Source of the DNA: Papaver somniferum
Taxonomy: Eukaryota; Streptophyta; Magnoliopsida; Ranunculales; Papaveraceae
Length of the DNA: 64,000 nt
Direction of reading: 5' to 3'
Assembly: GCF_003573695.1 (NCBI RefSeq)
Contig: NC_039359.1
Span: 138,905,939 to 138,969,938 of the forward strand
In this document: one piece after another, positions 47,108 through 56,106 of the stretch
How the letters are laid out: each line of letters begins with the position of its first letter
Numbering within the stretch: the stretch's first letter is position 1
The notes under the pieces: generated by a model
What the model saw: the letters and a program-made list of their open reading frames with translations, nothing else
Told to the model about the DNA's origin: nothing
Databases searched by the model: none
Made by a program: the position numbers and the translations under genes

Positions 47108-47848
47108 CTAAATATAAATTGAAGCTTTGGCACTAAAAATAGCTTGAACTATATTAACTGGACTGAAGTGAAAGGGGTATAAATCACAACTACTTATACC
47201 TTGATAAATGATCCTCCCTATGGAAAGATCCTTCATGAGAAACAATTCAGAGCTATATGTTTGAGAAAAATGATTATCTCTAGCGAATTTATGCACATAG
47301 AGAAAATTATGAGAGGCAGTAGGTACACGTAGAATGTCATTGAGATAAAATTCATGATTAGGTACAAAAACTTGTGAACCCTGTTTAGAAATGAGCTGAG
47401 AGTTGATCAGTATCTGTTTAATTCCATTCACATGATTTGAAGATGACCATTTATTTAGATTTTTGAACTTAGTGCATAATTTAATTGAATGAGCAGTAGA
47501 ATTTGAACCAAAACGCTCTTCAAGATCTATCTGAAGCTCAGTAGAAGTTGAACTACCAGCAACATGAAATATGATAGACGCATAACTTGAACCATAAATA
47601 TGAAGAATAAGTGTTTGATCTTCATCTTGTCGTTTAATATGTTCTGGATTAATTTCACTAGATACTAGATTACGAGGAGGACAGACTAATTCACTAGTAT
47701 CAAGTTCTTCAACTATGAATTTTTTAAGAACATGGACAATCAATGGTTTACAGATAATGTTCTCTTGAAGTTTAATAGGAATGATATTCGACAAAATATG
47801 TAATGGGATATTTATGATGGATTGTTGAAAACAATTGGAAGACGACAT
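47108..47848 (-). pseudogene. F gag joined in frame to pre-integrase domain
   Basis: An uninterrupted 246-codon frame starts at ATG 47846-47848. Residues about 10-130 are the UBN2 Gag core (NIIPIKLQENI..., DQTLILHIYGSSYASIIFHVAGSS, then ERFGSNSTAHSIKL). At about residue 140 it passes directly to the pre-integrase region (HEFYLNDILRVPTASHNFLYVHKF, then FLMKDLSIGRIIYQG). The zinc knuckle, the protease (DSG motif) and much of Gag are missing. A deletion that kept the frame therefore fused the two, or the stops have not yet accumulated. A working element would need the missing protease from elsewhere. Confidence 0.78.
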
Positions 47849-47985
47849 CGCGATAGAAAATAAATTGAGACTTAGGGTTAAGTAAAGAGAATTTTGGGGA
47901 TTGAACTGATGATCAAATATAGATTAATGATTAGAGTTTATTTTGCAGCAGAAGAGGATTGAGAAGTGAAACCTTTAGAGTTTTA

Positions 47986-47997
47986 CCTCTGATACCA
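47986..47997 (-). other. F primer-binding site (tRNA-iMet type)
   Basis: The minus-strand word TGGTATCAGAGG abuts the right LTR of F, marking it as the 5' LTR and the element as minus-strand. Confidence 0.88.
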
Positions 47998-48220
47998 TAA
48001 TCAATCAAATAAAAGTGTTTGCTATGTTGACTTTAAAAAGAGGAGTTACAGACTAATACGAAGAGAACTCTGAACATACCCACCTGACACAGATCCAATA
48101 AAACTAATACTTGACATCACGTACACAAATTAACAACAAGCCGATACTTGACAGATACGTATATACATCAAATCAAATAGTATGTAACATGACTGTAACT
48201 AAACATCTTTATTTTTATTA
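47998..48220 (-). repeat. F 5' LTR (223 bp)
   Basis: Starts TAATCAATCAAATAAAAG and ends TTTTATTA on the + strand. The TSD GAACC follows at 48221-48225. It matches 29401-29622 over the full length with clear divergence. Confidence 0.82.
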
Positions 48221-48225
48221 GAACC

Positions 48226-48924
48226 AAGGGGATTTTGTTTGGACTTTGTAATGGGAAACTTAAATAACATTTTTATAACGTAAGTTTAATTTAATGCTTT
48301 CTTTGTCTTTGTGTTATTATGTACTAGTTTTTCAGTGATTCCTAGCGGTTTGTAGTAAGTAAGCCTTCAATATATCTTCTAAGTTTGACGATCAAAGATA
48401 AAAGATTGCCTTATTAATTTAGATATCTATGGGGAGGAGCGAGCCTCTAATTTTATTATCCTGTAATTAAAATCAGTAGATATTTTGGAAGGCTTTTCAT
48501 GATCCCATCAAGCACTCAATGATCTAACCATTGCTGCACAAGCACATGCATATTCTCTTATTTCTCCGACGACGAAGTCCAAATTAAAAGGAGGTAGTAT
48601 ATTTTGGAAGTCTTAGTTAAGAAGATGGAAAAATTAAAAAACAATTTCTGGGAAATATCATTAAAATGATATGTAAACATTGAATTTTCAGGACCAAAGT
48701 TTTATCTAAGATAGTCTATTAGCTAGCCTAATAGGCTAATGTGATATTTTTATTTTTTTTGTTGTTAATAGTTATATGATACTAATAAAATCTTTCGGGG
48801 TGAACTGCAAACCAGTTAAAATTATTAAGGTGGTGGAATACTTAGTTACATTACCAAACCAGGTTGTGTACTCGATTGTTGTGATGAACTTGCTCAAGGC
48901 AATCCAGGAATTACGGGTTTTTGT
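48226..48924 (+). mobile_element. LINE2 fragment 3 (linker and RNase H start)
   Basis: Mostly unreadable decayed sequence. The last part (about 48870-48920) gives CDELAQGNPGITGF, equivalent to the plant LINE RNase H start CDGAS.GNPG.AGFG. The catalytic Asp is retained, with Gly replaced by Glu. Solo LTR H cuts it at 48924. Confidence 0.7.
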
Positions 48925-50541
48925 TGAATACAAGGGGTACCACAATACGCCACCAACTTTTTCTTAGAAAACCTGTATGGACTAAACTCAAACAATTCAG
49001 AGAGTTCAACTTAATGAATCTTAATCATGAATTGTATGAAGAGCTTATATCTCTTTCTCTCACAATAAGAATGTAAACAAAGATAAGTCGGTGAACCTGA
49101 TTATAGCATGAGCGTACTTGGACGATTCCAAAGATCAATATCCAAGAGTCAATCAAGTCGTATCCAACAATTGCGATGGACTTATCTACTTGAATTGATT
49201 TTAACGTACAACCTGTGATATTTCAGTTATAAAGATAAACGACTCTAGTTTACAACTAGGACACATAAGAATAGTGTCAGGGATTCAAAAAACCCAGTTG
49301 TTTGAGGTTTTCCTTATAGATATTTTCAAGATCAAGGTTGCTTTAGATTTAAGCTAACGTAGCTTTAGAATCAAGCAATCAATATCTCCTTTAGATGAAA
49401 AACTTGACTTGAGATTAACATAACAAAATATACACTCTGGTTAGGATTAACCATAACCGAATCGTGTGCAAAGACTTGTTCATGAAAGGTTAGCTGAAAC
49501 TAGCCAATAGAACGATAAACTTATCCATTTTCATATAACACTTTAAGATTTTAACCTTGAGTCATAAATGTGATCAACCATGTCTAGATACTGTTTTTAA
49601 AGAGTTTTTCAAATGCCGATTATCTCATAGAAATAATTCTGATGCATCTGAAAATATTCGACATGGTAAGTACGTGTACTTTATACCTGTTCGTAGATAT
49701 TTTTTGTCATAGTACGTGTACCGGGTATGTATACCCTTAAGAAAAAAATGGGTTCAGGAACACACATATCTTTTTCGGTTTGCATACTAGGTATGCGTAC
49801 ATTTTCGGTTTAGAAACCAACAGATCTTTTTCGGTTTGCATACTAGGTATGCATACCTTTCTGGTTCACAAGTCAACATAATTTTTATGGTATGGATACC
49901 GAGTATGTGTACCAAAAAGTTTTTTCCGAATTATAGATACGCGGGTACATGTACTGCGACTCTAGACTTATAACAGTCTCTCAGTATGTGAACTGGTATG
50001 CATACTTTCCTGTATCCATATTTACAGTAGTTCTATATCTCTCTAATAATTGATTTGAAACATTCCCGAATAACATCAGTGACACATATCACTGTTCCAC
50101 GCTATTTTCAAATGATTAAATTTTGAATCATATTTATGTCATAAACATTAAATTGTGCTTAACCAAATTCATCAAGTATGAACAAATGTTCTTAAGCTTA
50201 GCATATTTCGAGAACGATAATCAAGATACACTTGACTCGAAATTTATGTTATGCATATATACTGTTTAATTTAGTCATGCAACAATGTCTCATAGATAGA
50301 AAGGTGAAAACTTGAGAAATATGTGGTTCGTTCTTCACTTACCTTTGGTTGATGAAGTTCTTCAAAAGCTTCAGTTGATATTCGTCTTCAAACGGTAGAA
50401 CGCATTGATGTCTGTTACTCAACTACACAATTCTATCATAATCCGAGACTTGACTAAATGTAGACTAGAAATCAAGATATAGTTTTGACAACAAGCTTTA
50501 GATAGCAACACTTGTGATTTCGACTGAGCAATGCTCTATCA
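48925..50541 (-). mobile_element. Solo LTR H, J/E family, with internal deletion
   Basis: Starts TGAATACAAGGGGTACC and ends GCTCTATCA, matching E at both ends. Compared with E it lacks about 650 bases at around 49240, where 'AAAGATAAA' runs straight into 'CGACTCTAG'. It carries the GGTATGCGTACC word cluster (about 49665-50010). The flanking 5-mers (TTTGT and ATGGT) agree at only three of five positions, so the TSD is decayed or an edge was lost. Confidence 0.85.
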
Positions 50542-50994
50542 ATGGTTTCTGAAATTGGAGGAATTGAAGTTGCATCTAACTTCATTGTTGAAGTGATTGT
50601 TGTAGTCAAGGCATTGGAGTAGGCTGTGTAAAATGGATGGCTAAATATATTGGAGCAGTCTGACTCGACAACTATTATTGGTTCTTTTCGTTTTGGTTTT
50701 CTCCCCTGGATTGTGCTGTCGCGATGATTATTCGTTCCTTGAATTATGTCATGTCTATAAAGAGATTAATTTCCATGCAGATCTTTTATCTAAGAAGGGT
50801 TGTATGCTTGGTAATGGTCAGGTTAGAAGATTTTCTGCCAGACCCTCTTTTTTTCGAGATTGGAGTGGCCATCTGGCAGATATTTCCAATTCTGTTAAGT
50901 TTTTTCATGTAGCCTCTGAGTTACATTGTAATGATTTTGGTTGTAATTGTGGTGATTTGGTAATATAATTAATCGATTTAGCAAAAAAAAAAAA
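50542..50994 (+). mobile_element. LINE2 fragment 4 (RNase H end, 3' UTR, poly-A)
   Basis: Resumes RNase H after solo LTR H: SEIGGIEVASNFIVEVIVVVKALE (Glu of the EA.A motif region), then a shifted frame at 50678-50968 with CHVYKEINFHADLLSKKG, equal to the HV.RE.N..AD.LA..G end of plant LINE RNase H. An A12 tail at 50983-50994 ends LINE2. Confidence 0.88.
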
Positions 50995-51073
50995 GTTTGT
51001 GCAAATCTATTCTTCCATGTTCCATTGACATGTTCTTCCAGAAACCCATTAGACCCAAGTCAACTTTCTTAGT

Positions 51074-51089
51074 CCAAAGACATTTCATT
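51074..51089. repeat. LINE3 target-site duplication, left copy
   Basis: CCAAAGACATTTCATT, identical to 51943-51958. Its presence on both sides proves a retroposition event at this locus. Confidence 0.9.
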
Positions 51090-51942
51090 TTATCTTTTTT
51101 GAAAGGAAAATGGCGATATATTGAAAAGGACTAATACTCATAAAAATAATGAGCAATAGTCAAAAACTCGAAAGAATGCAAATTTTTAGTTGTTATCAGA
51201 TACAACTTCCCAATTGCAAATTAGGGTACTCAAGGAGTAACCCTAAAAAGTCTTAGTATTCAAAAACCAATTATAAAGGGTATGTTTAACAAACACTATT
51301 AACTAGTTGAAATTTCTTCTCTTGTTTTTATAGAACCGGCAATTACGTTCCGTCCAAATAATCCATCAGATTGCAAAATGAAATATACCCCAAATGGTTT
51401 TTATCATTTTACGGCTCTTCTTGTTAGACCATTCCTAAATATTAGATTGTATGCTCTCAGAAAATACCCATTTCACCTCCAAAACTTTCTAAGAAATATT
51501 TCCATATCTTCCTAGTCTCCGAGCAAAGTATGAAAAGTTGGTTGAGTTTACTGGTAAACATTAAAGAACAAGCACGTACTAGAGTTTACCTTACCAGCGT
51601 TTTGCAAATAATCTAGAGTTGGCGCTCCCTTATAACACAGACACCACATTAAAAAGCCACCTTCAGAGGTATTTTAGGATTCCAGACCTGTGCGGAAATA
51701 CTAAAAAACCATATACATCCATCGAAGCATAACAACTAGCAAATGAAAAACCAGCTGCAAAATTCCACTTTCTATAATCATCCTTAACACTATCATGTAC
51801 TGTATCAACAAAGCCATCCAGCAGATGAAGTAAATTCACAACTTCTCTCATTTCCTGTTCATTCAAGTTTCTCTTAAAACTAAAATTTCCAGCCCCTTGA
51901 TCAAAAATCATATCCTTAACCGAAGAATTTTTAAAGTTTCTC
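51090..51942 (-). mobile_element. LINE3: 5'-truncated LINE, with 16-bp TSD
   Basis: Minus-strand LINE 3' portion. The frame at 51663-51911 reads FSFKRNLNEQEMREVVNLLHLL then RKWNFAAGFSFASCY, equal to the plant LINE stretch before zf-RVT (R.LN..E...L..LL, W...GFSV.S.Y). Further down it has IIWTERNCRFY (equal to IW.ERN.R.F). The tail is the T run at 51095-51100. 16-bp TSDs flank it. It is decayed by many stops. Confidence 0.85.
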
Positions 51943-52668
51943 CCAAAGACATTTCATTATGTGTAGACACTATTCTAAACTTGGAAACGGTGAATTCTTT
52001 TGAAAATACTAGGACCTGCATGTATTAAACTAATGTGTAATCTTTAAATATTTTAGGTTCTTCGTACGCTACTAAGGTAAATAAATTAAAAAATTACCCA
52101 AGTCAACCGAGGTTGGACTTTCGAGACTGACTAATATGCCCGTGTGATAATAATGTCATTTGAAATGTTTGATGAACTAAACTAAGATTAAGATCGCATT
52201 GATCGGTTTATTGGTTGACAATTCGGTTCCTAATTCCTAAGATCTAGAGTGCTAGACAGCTTAATTTTTTATCTTTTGATTTCAACTATTACCGCACGGA
52301 TAGGTCGGAATCTCACTTTTATTTGAAAATCTAGTGTCCAGTCTTCCGTGACATTTACTAACAAAATGAAGCCATGTATCCAAAGTCCAAAGACATTGTA
52401 TAGAAAAATTCCAAATTTTTTCTCATGACTGCTAACAGGGATACCGGTTTGCATGGGGTTTATCATTCCAAAAGCAAATAATGTTTTGTCCAATACGAAA
52501 TTTGATATACTCCCAAGTAAATCGTTACCCCTGTTAGCATTTTTTTTTCTTCGCTCGTGCAAAACTACCGTATGTTCACACATTTTTCTAACCATATAAT
52601 AGAGAAATTACACTCCTTTCCTCCGATTCCAAATCTATGCACCCCTGTACATTTTTACCTTTTCTTCG
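51095..52668. repeat. Duplicated segment, copy 1
   Basis: Nearly identical to 53056-55051 in the same direction. It starts at the LINE3 tail and ends at TACCTTTTCTTCG. Compared with copy 2 it lacks 415 bases (54201-54615); the gap edges share TCCTA, as expected for a microhomology deletion in copy 1. It contains LINE3 and, at 52269-52595 (minus), an ATG-started 108-codon frame with no recognised domain. Confidence 0.92.
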
Positions 52669-52689
52669 AATTTGAAACGAATTTCAAAC

Positions 52690-52935
52690 CTCTTCTGTTA
52701 GTTGTGCGCCCAAATCTACTGTCAGAAGCCGTTGAAAGAGAGGTGGCGCAAATTTGAAATAAGTTAAAACAGTCCTGCATAAAATAAACATGACATATCA
52801 ACATGGGAAAACAACACCACTGTTACCATGAGGCCTGATAACTTTTGGCCAAATGCATCGACAATGAGAACAGCCATTAATCTTGACCTCTTGTATCCAA
52901 GAATGGTTCCTCTCACTTAGTGTCTGAGACGGAAG
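52690..52935 (-). pseudogene. RPL35A: Fragment of ribosomal protein eL33 (RPL35A) gene
   Basis: On the minus strand one frame (about 52882-52920) reads VRGTILGYKRSR, the N-terminal signature of plant eL33 (RPL35A). Directly after it, in the next frame, comes INGCSHCRCIWPKVIRPHGNSGVV (about 52816-52888), the conserved NGSHYRCIWGKV.RPHGNSGVV stretch. About 40 residues between them are deleted. A stop replaces the Tyr in VRLYVRG. A TTTTATGCAG acceptor at about 52775-52784, followed by a weak match to the VRAKFKS..PP end, suggests an intron was kept. This would then be a broken gene copy and not a processed one. eL33 is a 60S subunit protein; this fragment cannot make it. Confidence 0.82.
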
Positions 52936-53060
52936 ATGGGAGGCAGTGAAGAACATTCACCTCTTGTTAGACATATATGTCACTTTCCACATGAGGCTGT
53001 TGCTTTTATAGGATTCAAAAAGCAACTTCTTATTAACATTTTAGAAATTGGCTTTGTTTT

Positions 53061-53907
53061 TTTGAAAGGAAAATGACGATATATTGAAAAGGACTAATAC
53101 TCATCAAAATAATGAGAAATAGTCAAAAACACGAGAGAATGCAAATTTTTAGTTGTTATAAGATACAACTTCCCAATTGCAAATTAGGGTACTCAAGGAG
53201 TAACCCTAAAAAGTCCTAGCATTCAAAAACCCAATTATAAAGGGTATGTTTAACAAACACTATTAACTAGTTGAAATTTATTCTCTTGTTTTTATAGAAC
53301 CGGCAATTACGTTCCGTCCAAATAATCCATCAGATTGCAAAAGGAAATATACCCCAAATGGTTTTTATCATTTTACGGCTCTTCTTGTTAGACCATTCCT
53401 AAATATTAGATTGTATGCTCTCAGAAAATACCCATTTCACCTCCAAAACTTTCTAAGAAATATTTCCATATCTTCATAGTCTCCGAGCAAAGTATGAAAA
53501 GTTGGTTGAGTTTACTGGTAAACATTAAAGAACAAGCACGTACTAGAGTTTACCTTACCAGCGTTTTGCAAATAATCTAGAGTTGGGGCTCCCTTATAAC
53601 ACAGACACCACGCTAAAAAGCCACCTTCAAAGGTATTTTAGGATTCCAGACCTGTGCGGAAATACTAAAAAACCATATACATCCATCGAAGCATAACAAC
53701 TAGCAAATGAAAAGCCAGCTGCAAAATTCCACTTTCTATAATCATCCTTAACACTATCATGTACTGTATCAACAAAGCCATCCAGCAGATGAAGTAAATT
53801 CACAACTTCTCTCGTTTCCTGTTCATTCAAGTTTCTCTTAAAACTAAAATTTCCAGCCCCTTGATCAAAAATCATATACTTAACCGAAGAATTTTTAAAG
53901 TTTTTCC
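53061..53907 (-). mobile_element. LINE3, second copy (by segment duplication)
   Basis: Same content as 51090-51942, including the short frame at 53627-53875. It arose by duplication and not by a second retroposition, because it shares LINE3's right flank but not its left TSD. Confidence 0.88.
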
Positions 53908-54381
53908 CAAAGACATTTCATTATGTGTAGACACTATTCTAAACTTGGAAACGGTGAATTCTTTTAAAAATACTAGGACCTGCATGTATTAAACTAATGT
54001 GTAATCTTTAAATGTTTTAGGTTCTTCGTACGCTACTAAGATAAATAAATTAAAAAATTACCCAAGTCAACCGAGTTTGGACTTTCGAGACTAATATGCC
54101 CGTGTGATAATAATGTCATTTGAAATGTTTGATGAACTAAACTAAGATTAAGATCGCATTGATCGACTTTCGGGTTTATTGGTTGACAATTCGGTTCCTA
54201 TCACCGAATCGGCGGCAGCCATACATAGAACGGAAAAAGGGCGATCTGAAATTGCAATTGTGGACCTTGCTTTTACATTTAAAATCGGAAGAATGTTGGT
54301 CAGTAAAATGAGAACCCATGAAGCTGGCACCACGACTTTTTAATACACGGTAAATTATAGTACGATTCAGTGAGTGAAGGA

Positions 54382-54451
54382 TAAAATTGGCCCGAGCGGC
54401 GAAATTGCCCATGTTCTAAAATTGGCCCGAGCGGCGAAATTGCCCATGTTC
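54382..54451. repeat. 35-bp tandem duplication
   Basis: Two units beginning TAAAATTGGCCCGAGCGGCG, at 54382 and 54417, inside the part of copy 2 that copy 1 lacks. Confidence 0.95.
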
Positions 54452-55131
54452 CCCATATATTCGTCGTGTGGGATAGTGGATGACGAATGATGTAAGCTTG
54501 CAAAGGGAATGCAATGCATTTTCTCGAAGTCTGTCAAATCAGTTACTAATCATTTTGGATAGAAAATTCATGGTAAAAATTTGTGACCAAGGGACTACAA
54601 GTTACATCACTCCTAATTCCTAAGATCTAGAGTGCTAGACAGCTTAATTTTTTATCTTTTGATTTCAACTATTACCGCACGGATAGGTCGGAATCTCACT
54701 TTTATTTGAAAATCTAGTGTCCAGTCTTCCGTGACATTTACTAACAAAATGAAGCCATGTATCCAAAGTCCAAAGACATTGTATAGAAAAATTCCAAATT
54801 TTTTCTCATGACTGCTAACAGGGATACCGGTTTGTATGGGGTTTATCATTCCAAAAGCAAATAATGTTTTGTCCAATACGAAATTTGATATACTCCCAAG
54901 TAAATCGTTACCCTTGTTAGCATTTTTTTTTCTTCGCTCGTGCAAAACTACCGTATGTTCACACATTTTTCTAACCATATAATAGAGAAATTACACTCCT
55001 TTCCTCTGATTCCAAATCTATGCACCCCTGTACATTTTTACCTTTTCTTCGGTTATCTCATGCATAGACAATCAAAAGGAAAAGAGCAAGCTCAAAGCTT
55101 GGTACAGGAGGTTATCAAATTTTACAAAAGG

Positions 55132-55328
55132 TTTTTTTTTTTTTTGATACGCGAAAGCCGGATCCAGGCTCCTATCTGAACCCAGTCAGTTGGACTGGCC
55201 CCACTGCCAGACCCAACACCGCTAAACTCACTATACAACTAATCTATTACAAACCTTTACGGCGACGGGGATTAAACCCCTGACTTCCTCATTACTGGAA
55301 TTGATGGGATACCACTGAGCTATTTGTA
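55132..55328 (-). mobile_element. tRNA-derived SINE
   Basis: On the minus strand it has TAGCTCAGTGGTA (RNA polymerase III box A, 55310-55322). About 30 bases downstream comes GGGGTTTAATCCCCG (box B-like, about 55266-55280). It ends after a tRNA-unrelated body in an A14 tail (T run 55132-55145). Box spacing and order fit a tRNA-related SINE head. I could not find matching TSDs. The 5' end is estimated from box A. Confidence 0.85.
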
Positions 55329-56106
55329 CTTAGTAAAAATTGCTCTTCAATCATATCGGATTTGGTAGTCTCAGGTAGAATTTAGTAACACCTGTAGGAG
55401 TCTGAATTTAGTAACACTTGTAGCAGCCTGTTAGTAATTTCCTTTTCATAAATAATTTGTATTCATTTCTGAATTTTATAATAAAATACTACTATAAACT
55501 ATTACCTTGATTTCTTTCTAATGTTCAAGTAACCGTTATAAGTTTCTTAAACTATATTTTTTCAAAAATTTCATCAACACAGTAACTTTTAAAAATGAGA
55601 AATGACTGCACCTCAATCATATATTTTTATGGTGGGGGATCATGATACAGGAATCTAATCTCTTAAGGTATTGTTTTTTTCTACTACCACATCAGAGAAG
55701 AATAATTTAACAGTCATTTCAAAGTAGAGCCACCATCCCTGGCTCAAAAGGTTCCATCCTTCACATGCCACCCAATCTTTATGTCACACACATCAAACTT
55801 TTTTAGAAACAGAATTTTAACATGCATTTGTTCTTCTTCTTCTTCTTCTCCTTCTGCAAATCCAATTATCATCCACAATTTGGACTCATTCAAGATAAAA
55901 TAAAAACTACCACCCACAGGCCACGGTCATTTGTTCCCTATTGAAAATGATGGTTTTTTTCTGGGCCCCATAACAACAGAAATTAGTTAACAATTGTTGA
56001 ACCCATTTTCACAAGATCAAAGATTTTCAAATTTACACACAAAATTTGTGTTTTTGATTCTAAAAATTGATTACACTGGAAGAAAGCAAAGAGAATTTGC
56101 AGTTCC
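55329..56106. other. Intergenic, 3' flank of the IQD gene
   Basis: AT-rich sequence with direct repeats of GAATTTAGTAACACYTGTAG near 55378-55425 and a CTT run at about 55828-55847. The 200 bases next to 56107 should hold the 3' UTR of the IQD gene. No other gene seen. Confidence 0.6.

Larger units (their letters stand above)
29401..48220 (-). mobile_element. Element F: internally deleted Ty1/copia, split by A and G
   Basis: F lies on the minus strand with short LTRs (29401-29622 and 47998-48220) and TSD GAACC at 29396-29400 and 48221-48225. Its own parts are 29401-30726, 39385-40527 and 46778-48220, about 3.9 kb in total. A PBS (TGGTATCAGAGG) is next to the right LTR and a purine tract next to the left. 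Reading from right to left gives gag (UBN2), pre-integrase, integrase, RT and RNase H pieces in normal copia order, all decayed. Both LTR ends read TA...TA rather than TG...CA. Elements A and G each inserted with clean TSDs. Confidence 0.92.
53056..55051. repeat. Duplicated segment, copy 2 (with extra 415 bp)
   Basis: Direct copy of 51095-52668. It begins exactly at the T run of the LINE3 tail, without the left TSD copy, while the right TSD sequence is present at about 53908-53923. It contains a second LINE3 copy (53061-53907, minus) and a second copy of the 108-codon frame (54652-54978, two residue changes seen). Its extra part includes a 35-bp tandem duplication (54382-54451). Confidence 0.92.

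Noticed and set aside
55137..55328. A true tRNA gene
   Set aside because: Box A and box B are present, but no acceptor stem closes, and an unrelated body with an A tail follows: a SINE.
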